In this document: piece after piece, positions 16,582 to 23,667 of the stretch | Layout of the letters: each line of letters begins with the position of its first letter | How positions within the stretch are numbered: position 1 is the stretch's first letter | Source of the DNA: Ruminococcaceae bacterium UBA1730 | GTDB lineage: Bacteria; Bacillota; Clostridia; Oscillospirales; Acutalibacteraceae | Assembly: GCA_002315935.1 (NCBI GenBank) | Contig: DCII01000043.1 | Coordinates: 1-49,875, forward strand | Reading direction: 5' to 3' | Length of the DNA stretch: 49,875 nt | Notes under the pieces: generated by a model | Seen by the model: the letters and a program-made list of their open reading frames with translations, nothing else | Told to the model about the DNA's origin: nothing | Database searches by the model: none | Position numbers and translations under genes: made by a program

Positions 16582-17418
16582 ATGTATAAACAGAAACTTT
16601 GTCTCGGTCTTTCGGATTCCTTCGGTGCTTCTCCCGAAGACCTGATTGAAATAATCGGAAATGCCGGCTTTGAAGAAATTTTCATTGATGCGAGCGACAG
16701 AAATGTTGACTATGCTCACCTTGCGGATTTTGCAAGAAAAACAGGTCTCGGTGTTCAGTCGCTTCATGCACCGTTCAACCGCTCGGATGATATGTGGGAT
16801 GAAGAAGGCGAGCTTGGCGAAATTGCCGAGAAGGAGCTGATTTCCTTCGCCGAGGGTTGCAGTAATTCCGAAATCCCGATTATGGTCACTCACGCATTTA
16901 TCGGCTTCGATAATGACCGCAAGCCCACTCACGCAGGCGTTGAACGCTACGGAAGGGTCGCAAAAAGATGCGAGGAGCTTGGAATTAAGCTTGCTCTTGA
17001 AAATACGGAGGGTCTCGAATTTCTCGACACTCTTCTCAAGGAGTTCAAAGGAAATAAATCAGTCGGCTTCTGCTGGGATTCGGGTCACGAGCTTTGCTAT
17101 AATTTCAGCAAAAATCTGCTTGCCGATTACGGCGATATGCTTATCTGCACCCATCTCAACGATAACCTCGGAATCAGCCGCTATGACGGAAAAATCTATT
17201 GGACCGATGACCTTCATCTGCTTCCGTTTGACGGAATCCGTGATTGGAAGGAAGCGGCGGAAAGGCTGAATAAATGCGGCTTCAACGGCACACTCACCTT
17301 TGAGCTGACGAGAAAATCCAAACCAAATCGTCACGAAAATGACGGTTATGCGGCTTTATCAACGGAAATGTATATTGCCGAAGCATATAAAAGAGCTTGC
17401 AGGGTTGCATCGTTATGA
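16582..17418 (+). CDS. Sugar phosphate isomerase/epimerase (xylose-isomerase-like TIM barrel)
   Basis: This 278-residue protein has the AP-endonuclease-2/IolE-type barrel. Expected metal ligands are visible: E in LALENTEG, D and H in CWDSGHE, H in CTHLND and E in TFELT. The family covers sugar epimerases such as D-tagatose/D-allulose 3-epimerase, inosose dehydratase and others. It is the last gene of the GH42 operon, one base after the kinase stop. A free-sugar epimerase followed by the kinase and the phosphate epimerase would make a coherent route from a rare ketohexose to fructose 6-phosphate; this is inference. Confidence 0.8.
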   Translation: MYKQKLCLGLSDSFGASPEDLIEIIGNAGFEEIFIDASDRNVDYAHLADFARKTGLGVQSLHAPFNRSDDMWDEEGELGEIAEKELISFAEGCSNSEIPIMVTHAFIGFDNDRKPTHAGVERYGRVAKRCEELGIKLALENTEGLEFLDTLLKEFKGNKSVGFCWDSGHELCYNFSKNLLADYGDMLICTHLNDNLGISRYDGKIYWTDDLHLLPFDGIRDWKEAAERLNKCGFNGTLTFELTRKSKPNRHENDGYAALSTEMYIAEAYKRACRVASL

Positions 17419-17510
17419 CGGTATAAGGAAACAGTTGCATGGCTCGGATAATTATGCACAATCAATAAAGTTTATTGCATTTTGTTGTAAAAAATTCAGA
17501 AAAAATGCAA

Positions 17511-17539
17511 TTGATTTTATCGAATTTAACTGATATACT
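17511..17539 (+). promoter_or_regulatory. Promoter of the glycine riboswitch-symporter unit
   Basis: TTGATT (17511-17516), a 17-base spacer and TATACT (17534-17539), with a TG pair just before the -10. Transcription would start near 17546, ahead of the riboswitch. The rest of 17419-17510 holds only a weak AT-rich hairpin (AATAAA/TTTATT near 17463) that may end the preceding operon. Confidence 0.7.
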
Positions 17540-17556
17540 GTTAAACAATTGAATAT

Positions 17557-17720
17557 GCTATATGAAACCGGCTGGAAATGCGTAGCAACCGAAGGAGTAA
17601 CACTCTCAGGTATCCCGAAAGGGATGGGACTGTCGGCGGATAGCACTTTGGAGAACGCCATTAGGTTGGCTGCCGAAGGGGCAATGCAGCAATGCAAATC
17701 TCTCAGGCAAAAGGACAAAG
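17557..17720 (+). ncRNA. Tandem glycine riboswitch (two aptamers)
   Basis: Two consecutive aptamers carry the conserved glycine-riboswitch blocks. Aptamer 1 (17557-17644) is closed by GCTAT/ATAGC and has CCGAAGGAGTAA and CTCTCAGGTA. Aptamer 2 (17646-17720) is closed by CTTTG/CAAAG and has TTGGAGAACGCC, GCCGAAGGGGCAA and CTCTCAGGCAAAAGGAC, all textbook. The linker is very short, as in cooperative tandem glycine riboswitches. Aptamer 1 lacks the canonical GGAGAG block, so it may bind weakly or mainly support folding. The downstream gene is a Na+:alanine/glycine symporter, a known target class. Control is probably by the terminator at 17789. Confidence 0.93.
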
Positions 17721-17788
17721 CTTTGCAATTTTCTTTTTCACTTCTCTTTCGGAGGAGTGGAATATTGTTGCATGAAATTGACTTTTTG

Positions 17789-17828
17789 TCGGGCAGAGCG
17801 TATTGCTTCGCCCGATATTTTATTTTTT
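17789..17828 (+). terminator. Riboswitch expression-platform terminator
   Basis: TCGGGCAGAGC pairs with GCTTCGCCCGA around TATT, followed by TATTTTATTTTTT and then directly by GGAGG of the symporter gene. Its position between aptamer 2 and the start codon fits glycine-controlled transcription attenuation. Confidence 0.8.
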
Positions 17829-17841
17829 GGAGGTCTTTTTT

Positions 17842-19344
17842 ATGGAACAGTTTTTGCAGAAGGTTGCAGAAATCAACGATGTTATCAACACATTCGTCTG
17901 GGTCAAAATCGGAATTATCATTCTTATCGGAACGGGTATACTCATGACCGTAGCAACGAAATTCTTTCAGGTTTCACATCTCGGTCATTGGTGGAAAAAC
18001 ACCATCGGAAGCCTTTTCCACAAGGATGTTATAGGTCACGATTTCAAGGATAAGAAATCAATCTCTCCGTTTCAGGCTCTCTGCACGGCTCTTGCCGCAA
18101 CCGTCGGCACGGGCAACATTGCAGGCGTTGCCGCCGCTATCTGCATCGGCGGTGCAGGTGCGGTTTTCTGGATGTGGATTGCCGCATTCTTCGGAATGAT
18201 GACTAACTATTCCGAAAATGTTCTCGGAATTTTCTTCCGCAGAAGAAACACAAACGGCGAATGGTCCGGCGGAGCAATGTATTATCTTCAGGACGGTCTC
18301 GGCGGAAAGAAGGGTTGCAAGAAAATCGGCAAGGCGCTCGCAATTCTCTTTTCAATTTTCACCATGCTTGCTTCTTTCGGAATCGGTTCAATGGGTCAGG
18401 TCAATAAGATAGTTCTGAATATCGAAGCCGCTTTCCCTGTTAAAAGTCTCATGGAAAAGAACATTTTCGGCGATGTTTCGGTCTATGCTTTCGTTCTCGG
18501 AATTCTTCTTATGATTCTCACTGCCCTTATCGTTCTCGGCGGACTTAAAAGAATCGCTTCATTTGCGGAAAAGGTTGTTCCCTTCATGGTTGTTATGTTT
18601 GTGCTCGGTTCTTTAGTTGTTATCGGAATCAACTATGAAGCAATCATTCCTGCAATCAAGTCGATTTTCGTCAACGCATTCAGACCCGTTGCGGCTCTCG
18701 GCGGAGGAATAGGCTTTGTTATCAGCACCGTTATCACTCAGGGCTTCAAGAGAGGTGTTTTCTCAAACGAAGCAGGTCTCGGTTCCTCGGTTATGGTTCA
18801 CTCAAATTCAACCGTTAAAGAACCCGTTGTTCAGGGAATGTGGGGTATCTTTGAGGTTTTTGCAGACACAATGGTTGTCTGCACTATGACCGCTCTCGTT
18901 ATCCTCACTTCGGGCGTTTATAACATAGAAAACGGTGAGGCTGTCTGCTCTGATGCAACCCTCGTAGCCTCGGCATTCAATTCGATTTTCGGATTTGCAA
19001 ACCTCGGTGAAAAATTCATCGCAATCGCAATGCTTCTCTTCGCCTTCACCACCGTTCTCGGCTGGGACCATTACGGCTCAAAGGCATGGGAATATCTTTT
19101 CGGCTCAAAGAGCGTTATCATCTTCAAGATTATTCATGTTCTTACCGTTATTCTCGGTGCGGTTCTTTCATCCTCGCTTGCATGGGATATTTCGGACACC
19201 TTCAACGGACTCATGATGATTCCGAACCTTATCGGCGTTGTTGTTCTCTTCCCGTTGGTTGCGAAAATCACAAAGAACTATGTTGACCGTAAAATCAAAA
19301 ATAAAGATGTTGAAGCGGTTCTCTCATTCAAAAACGAAAAATAA
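17842..19344 (+). CDS. Sodium:alanine/glycine symporter (AGCS family)
   Basis: Imports alanine or glycine with Na+. The start at 17842 follows GGAGG by eight bases; an in-frame TTG at 17803 lies inside the terminator hairpin and is rejected. The 500-residue protein has about ten to eleven membrane segments and the AGCS signatures ALAATVGTGNIAGVA (near residue 80) and FSNEAGLGSS, which line the substrate and Na+ sites. The N-terminal motif GIIILIGTGILMTVATKFFQ is typical. The glycine riboswitch makes glycine the likely transported or sensed amino acid. Monocistronic, ending in a strong terminator. Confidence 0.93.
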   Translation: MEQFLQKVAEINDVINTFVWVKIGIIILIGTGILMTVATKFFQVSHLGHWWKNTIGSLFHKDVIGHDFKDKKSISPFQALCTALAATVGTGNIAGVAAAICIGGAGAVFWMWIAAFFGMMTNYSENVLGIFFRRRNTNGEWSGGAMYYLQDGLGGKKGCKKIGKALAILFSIFTMLASFGIGSMGQVNKIVLNIEAAFPVKSLMEKNIFGDVSVYAFVLGILLMILTALIVLGGLKRIASFAEKVVPFMVVMFVLGSLVVIGINYEAIIPAIKSIFVNAFRPVAALGGGIGFVISTVITQGFKRGVFSNEAGLGSSVMVHSNSTVKEPVVQGMWGIFEVFADTMVVCTMTALVILTSGVYNIENGEAVCSDATLVASAFNSIFGFANLGEKFIAIAMLLFAFTTVLGWDHYGSKAWEYLFGSKSVIIFKIIHVLTVILGAVLSSSLAWDISDTFNGLMMIPNLIGVVVLFPLVAKITKNYVDRKIKNKDVEAVLSFKNEK

Positions 19345-19355
19345 GAAAACAAAAC

Positions 19356-19394
19356 CGGCTGTGAGAAATTCAAATCTCGCAGCCGAATTTTTTT
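19356..19394 (+). terminator. Rho-independent terminator of the symporter gene
   Basis: CGGCTGTGAGA pairs with TCTCGCAGCCG around AATTCAAA and is followed by AATTTTTTT. Confidence 0.92.
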
Positions 19395-19396
19395 GC

Positions 19397-19933
19397 TTAA
19401 AGCACGAAAAGAAGAATCGTTGCGGCAATCCAGAAGATTACGGGGATTGACCATCTTTCAAAATAAGCACCAATCTTTGTTACGAGAGCCGGGATAAATG
19501 CAAAAATTCTTCCGATAACGGGAACCTTCTTTTCCTTATATGCCATTTCCCAGAAAACAAGAATATCTTCAACAAGAGGGAACTGACAGCAGAGAAGCGA
19601 TACACCGATATAGTATGAAAGAATATATAAAACGAAAAGCGGAATTGAATCATACGGAGTTATTCCGAGGGGCTTGAGATTAACATATCCCATGAGCATG
19701 AGCGGCCAGCCGATAATCATATTCATGTAGCCCGGACCGGTTGCCATCAGGTAGGCGGCGAAGCCCTTCGTTGCGAAAGCGTGGTCAACATGGCCACAGT
19801 TATCGTGGAAGCCAACATAGTCGCCTTTCTCAACGGGAAGCTTGAGAATTTTGCAGGTCAGATGCTCCCAGAAGGCTCTTATAAATGAGCCGGGAAAGGT
19901 AATGAGCTTACCGATTATATATAATATTCTCAT
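19397..19933 (-). CDS. Multi-pass membrane protein of unknown function
   Basis: This 178-residue protein overlaps the upstream TPR protein by a few bases (ATG inside the stop region), so the two are probably one operon. It has an N-terminal hydrophobic part with SFIRAFWEHLTCKILKLPVE, a GHVDHAF motif, and three to four further hydrophobic segments, the last at the very C-terminus (IPVIFWIAATILLFVL). The FWEHL and GHVDHA motifs could provide metal ligands like a reduced membrane zincin, but no HExxH is present, so this is only a suggestion. I do not recognise a named family. Confidence 0.75.
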   Translation of the reverse strand: MRILYIIGKLITFPGSFIRAFWEHLTCKILKLPVEKGDYVGFHDNCGHVDHAFATKGFAAYLMATGPGYMNMIIGWPLMLMGYVNLKPLGITPYDSIPLFVLYILSYYIGVSLLCCQFPLVEDILVFWEMAYKEKKVPVIGRIFAFIPALVTKIGAYFERWSIPVIFWIAATILLFVL

Positions 19934-21534
19934 AACAGGTCACAAACTCCCTTCGTGAATACTTCTTCAACAGTAATCTTTCCGTCAACAATGTTCTTTG
20001 CCGTTTCGGAAACCTCTTCCTGGCTGTATGATTCAAGAAGAGAATCAATGTTTTCGGCATTTTCTGATTTGCCCGTGCCGTATTTCTTTGCAAGAGCGGT
20101 GCAGATATAAACCGTGTTGACAAGCTCATCGGTGTAGCCCGAAGAATCGCCCATTGAGTAGAGATAATATGCTCTTTCCTCTGCGGCGTAGGCTTCTTCA
20201 TATGCGTTGTCATAATCCTTCTGAAGAAGATACGAAATGGCAAGCTGACGATGAAGCTCCGGAATATAGTCGTAGCTCTGGAATGCTTCCGTGCAAAGCT
20301 CCTTAACCTTATCATATTCACCCGAAAGGCGATAGAAGGTTGCATCAAGAACATACTTTGCATCAACGGTATCGTTATATTTTGTGAAATCAGCAATAAG
20401 CGACTGAGCCTTATCTTTTTCGCCCTTGAGCATATATGCACGGAGCTTTGTAAGGTAAACCTTGTAGTTACCCTTGTCTCTTTCGAGCATTTCATCCATC
20501 ATTGAAATTGCCTTATCCGGCTGATTCATTTTGATGTAAAGAGAAGCAAAGTCCTGATAATAAAGCCATGAGTAGTTTTCGCCTGTTGCTTTTGCGACTT
20601 TATCAAGTGCATCATATTTTGCGGCAAGCATTTCGGTGTTGTCGCCGTCAAGATATTCTGCGGCATTGCAGATCATGTAATAAACAAAAACATCGTTAAC
20701 GCCTTCCTGACCCTTAACGGAAAGAAATGCTTTTTCAACCTCTTCAACGCTTGCACCTTCATAAACCATGTCGCCGCCCGCAGTTGTGATTGCATTATAC
20801 GAGCTTTGGAAGATTTCGAGAAGCTTTTTATAGCTCTGAAGCTTTTTGTTTCTTGAAACATAGCCGTCTTCCTCAACGGAGAAAACCGTGCTGATGCTAT
20901 TGCCTGCTTCAAGAGGTGAATAAGCGTTTGCGGCAGCTTCAACCTGCTTTGCTTTAAGTCCGCAGCCTATTTTAATAAACGGAAGCTCTCTTCCGAGAAT
21001 GTTGGTAAGCTCATCCATAACGGTTGAGGTTTCTCCGTATGAATAATATGCGGCATACCAGCAGTTTTCGGCGGCGTATTCGTCACCCTTTACGCTCTGT
21101 ATGGCTATTGAGCTGACAAGGAAAACCTGTGCAGTTGCAAAAAGCGAAACAAGAAGAGCGGTAAAACCGAAAATCCATCCCAAAAACGGAATTTTTGTTT
21201 TGAGGAGCTTTTTGGTGCAGTCCTCGCAATATTCACTGCCTTCAAGAAATCTCTTTTCGCCGCAATGAATGCAAAGCTCGTCTTCGGGAATTTCCTCTTC
21301 CTCTGCTTCGGATTCCGATCCCTCTGTGTATTCTTCGTTTTCTCCGATTTCCCCGGAAACAGCATCTGCTCCGGAAGCTTCTTCAGAACCTTCGTATTCG
21401 GTTACAGGAGCTTCCTCGGGAATGGCTTCATCCTGCATAGCGGTAGGCTTTTTCTTTTTGGTTGAGATAATTATTGCAACTGCCGCAATAACAACGGCGG
21501 CAACGGCAACGGCTAACCAGATCCAATTAGGCAT
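19930..21534 (-). CDS. Membrane protein with zinc ribbon and extracytoplasmic TPR-like repeats
   Basis: This 534-residue protein starts MPNWIW with a first membrane segment (about 4-23) and a long acidic linker (about 35-85, rich in Glu). A four-cysteine zinc ribbon (CIHCGEKRFLEGSEYCEDC) follows, then a second membrane segment (GWIFGFTALLVSLFATAQVFL). The remaining about 380 residues are helical TPR-like repeats (for example NQPDKAISMMDEMLERDKGN). A 33-residue upstream extension of the open frame is rejected because it is encoded by the dispersed repeat at 21564. Scaffold or assembly role is likely but not determined. Confidence 0.8.
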   Translation of the reverse strand: MPNWIWLAVAVAAVVIAAVAIIISTKKKKPTAMQDEAIPEEAPVTEYEGSEEASGADAVSGEIGENEEYTEGSESEAEEEEIPEDELCIHCGEKRFLEGSEYCEDCTKKLLKTKIPFLGWIFGFTALLVSLFATAQVFLVSSIAIQSVKGDEYAAENCWYAAYYSYGETSTVMDELTNILGRELPFIKIGCGLKAKQVEAAANAYSPLEAGNSISTVFSVEEDGYVSRNKKLQSYKKLLEIFQSSYNAITTAGGDMVYEGASVEEVEKAFLSVKGQEGVNDVFVYYMICNAAEYLDGDNTEMLAAKYDALDKVAKATGENYSWLYYQDFASLYIKMNQPDKAISMMDEMLERDKGNYKVYLTKLRAYMLKGEKDKAQSLIADFTKYNDTVDAKYVLDATFYRLSGEYDKVKELCTEAFQSYDYIPELHRQLAISYLLQKDYDNAYEEAYAAEERAYYLYSMGDSSGYTDELVNTVYICTALAKKYGTGKSENAENIDSLLESYSQEEVSETAKNIVDGKITVEEVFTKGVCDLL

Positions 21535-21563
21535 AATCCATTTCTCGCTTTCTTTTTTCAGTA

Positions 21564-21734
21564 ATTTTAGGAAACGCTGATTAAATCGGCAAGCAAGATT
21601 TTCGAGTATGTTTTCGGTGTGAAAAAGGCACAAAGCCGCAGGAATACTTTGTGTATTTCAAGGATTTGTAACGCATTTCACGCCAAAACAGACCAAAAAG
21701 ATGCGACGACGTATTTATTCAGCATTTCTTTTAA
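21564..21734. mobile_element. MITE-like element, full copy (about 170 bp)
   Basis: The left end TTTTAGGAAACGCTGATTAAAT and the right end, read on the other strand, TTAAAAGAAATGCTGAATAAAT form imperfect terminal inverted repeats, 18 of the 22 bases agreeing. The interior has no gene. About 90 bases of the left part recur at 49779-49875, and the left end recurs at about 23380 and 34800. The element sits in the 5' untranslated region of the TPR protein gene, between its start codon and any promoter further upstream. Confidence 0.75.
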
Positions 21735-21794
21735 TATTATCATTTATAAACATTAATTTCAAACAAAATCTGCATTGTTAACACAAATTTTAAA

Positions 21795-23327
21795 TTATCT
21801 GTGCCAGTAGCTTCGGTCAAGGCTTCGGTATTGAACCGCCTGTGCAATATGAGGAACGTCAATTTCAACGCTTCCCTGCAAATCGGCAACTGTTCTTGCA
21901 ACCTTCAGCACCTTGTCATATGCTCTTGCGGAAAAATCAAGTCTTTCGAAAACTTTCTTAAGAGTGTTTTCTGCGGCAGGGGTCATTATGCAGAATTCTC
22001 TTGTCAGAGCGGAATCCATTTTTGCGTTGCATGTAACTCCGCTTCCGTTGAGCCTTTTCTGCTGAAGCTTTCTTGCGGCGTTGACTCTCTTTCTGATTTC
22101 AGCCGAGGATTCGGACGGCATCTTGTCGGAGAGCTTTTCAAAATCAACGGGCGGAACCTCGATGTGAATGTCAATTCTGTCAAGAAGCGGACCCGATATT
22201 CTCGAAAGATAACGCTTTGCCGCTCCCTCGGGGCAGGTGCAGGGTCTTTTCGGATGGCCGAAATATCCGCAGGGGCAGGGATTCATTGCACAGACTATCA
22301 TCGCAGAGCACGGATAGGTCAGAGAAGCATTGGCTCGGGATATTGTAATTTTGCTATCTTCAATCGGTTGACGAAGAACCTCCATTGCAACTCTTGAAAA
22401 TTCGGGAAGCTCGTCAAGAAAAAGAACTCCGTTATGGGCAAGCGATATTTCACCCGGCTTCGGAACTGCTCCGCCGCCCGAAAGTCCGGCAGGTGAAACC
22501 GTATGATGCGGCGAGCGGAACGGTCTTTCACGGATGAGCGAAACTCCCTCCGGCAAAGCTCCTGCAATTGAATAAAGCTCAGTTGTCTGTAAGCTTTCCT
22601 CAAAGGTCATGTCCGGCAGAATTGACGGCAGTCTTTTGGCGAGCATACTTTTGCCCGAACCCGGAGGACCGATCATAAGAATATTATGTCCGCCTGCGGC
22701 GGCAATTTCAAGTGCAAGCCTTGCCTCCTGCTGACCCTTGACATCCTTGAAATCAGGCAGCGGCAGACGATTTATCAATTCTGCGTCCTCGTCAAAGCTT
22801 ATCGGAGTGAGCGGTTCTCTTCCGTTGAGATGATTGATTATTTCGTTGACACCTTCTGCGGCAAATATTTCCGCACCCTTCACAACGGAGCATTCATGAG
22901 CGTTAGCCTTCGGAACGAAAATGCGTTTTATTCCGCTGTTTGCCGCTCTTATGACCATCGGCAATGCACCGTTAACCTTGCGGATAAGTCCGTCAAGCGA
23001 AAGCTCACCGATGAAGGCACAGTCGTCTGTGTTGCATTGAAGCTGCTGATTTGCCTTAAGCACGGCAATGAAAATCGGCAGGTCATAGACGGGACCTTCT
23101 TTTCTGACATCGGCAGGCGAAAGGTTAATTGTTATTCTGCTCTGCGGAAACGAAAAGCCCGAATTTTTTATTGCGGAACGAACTCTGTTTTTTGATTCGC
23201 TGACTGCCGTATCGGGCAGACCGACCATTTCAATTTTCGGCAGACCCTGCCCGTAATCGACCTCAACGCCGACCATGTAGCTGTCTATGCCGAAAAGTCC
23301 CATACTGTTTATGCGGGCAAACATCAT
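21795..23327 (-). CDS. comM: ComM/YifB-family Mg-chelatase-like AAA+ protein
   Basis: In other bacteria ComM is a helicase aiding branch migration during natural transformation. The 510-residue protein has the N-terminal ChlI-like domain (starting MMFARINSMGLFGID, with ITINLSPADVRKEG), a Walker A motif MIGPPGSGKSMLAKRLP, Walker B GVLFLDELPEF, the C-x-C cluster region CAMNPCPCGYFGHPKRPC, and the C-terminal domain with SRISGPLLDRIDI and SARAYDKVLKVARTVADL. All parts expected for the family are present at the usual length (about 500-510). Start is the ATG five bases after GAGGAG. Confidence 0.92.
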   Translation of the reverse strand: MMFARINSMGLFGIDSYMVGVEVDYGQGLPKIEMVGLPDTAVSESKNRVRSAIKNSGFSFPQSRITINLSPADVRKEGPVYDLPIFIAVLKANQQLQCNTDDCAFIGELSLDGLIRKVNGALPMVIRAANSGIKRIFVPKANAHECSVVKGAEIFAAEGVNEIINHLNGREPLTPISFDEDAELINRLPLPDFKDVKGQQEARLALEIAAAGGHNILMIGPPGSGKSMLAKRLPSILPDMTFEESLQTTELYSIAGALPEGVSLIRERPFRSPHHTVSPAGLSGGGAVPKPGEISLAHNGVLFLDELPEFSRVAMEVLRQPIEDSKITISRANASLTYPCSAMIVCAMNPCPCGYFGHPKRPCTCPEGAAKRYLSRISGPLLDRIDIHIEVPPVDFEKLSDKMPSESSAEIRKRVNAARKLQQKRLNGSGVTCNAKMDSALTREFCIMTPAAENTLKKVFERLDFSARAYDKVLKVARTVADLQGSVEIDVPHIAQAVQYRSLDRSYWHR

Positions 23328-23667
23328 TTCATCTCCTCTGCATCACAATCATTTATGTTGATAAAATCGAAATTCAGTGTTAAGGGAACGCTGAAAATCT
23401 TGCTTGCCGATTTAATCAGCGTTTCCCTAAAATAAACTCAACGAGAGGCAATCAAGCGGTTGTTCCTCTTAGAAAAGAATTATATTATAAGAATAGAGAA
23501 AAATCAACTTAATCCGCCAAAATTCTGTATAAAATGCAGAATTTTATTTTTCATCAGCGATTGAACCGTAAAAATTTATTTTTGTTTCAAAAAAGAATAT
23601 TAAAGCAAGGTACATTTGATATTATATAGAATGGAAAAATATCAGACATAATTCCGGGGTGATGGTT
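23328..23667. other. Divergent intergenic region between comM and topB
   Basis: About 340 bases without a gene. It holds the short repeat derivative at 23380-23434, a small hairpin AGAGG/CCTCT near 23442-23469, and a hairpin AAAATTCTG/CAGAATTTT (23519-23545) followed by ATTTTT that could act as a terminator in either direction. A TATAGAAT element near 23624 may be the -10 of topB, but no matching -35 is clear. Confidence 0.6.
23380..23434. repeat. Short hairpin derivative of the MITE-like repeat
   Basis: TTAAGGGAACGCTGA at the left and TCAGCGTTTCCCTAA at the right form a nearly perfect palindrome. The middle, AAATCTTGCTTGCCGATTTAA, is the complement of the left end of the element at 21564. 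It looks like an internally deleted copy that would fold as one hairpin in RNA. Confidence 0.75.

Noticed and set aside
17463..17485. AT-rich hairpin after the isomerase gene as terminator
   Set aside because: The stem is short and weak and the T-run is interrupted; only mentioned as a possibility.
21535..21633. N-terminal extension of the TPR membrane protein
   Set aside because: The extra 33 codons are largely encoded by the dispersed repeat and lack a ribosome binding site; the protein starts naturally at MPNWIW with a membrane segment.
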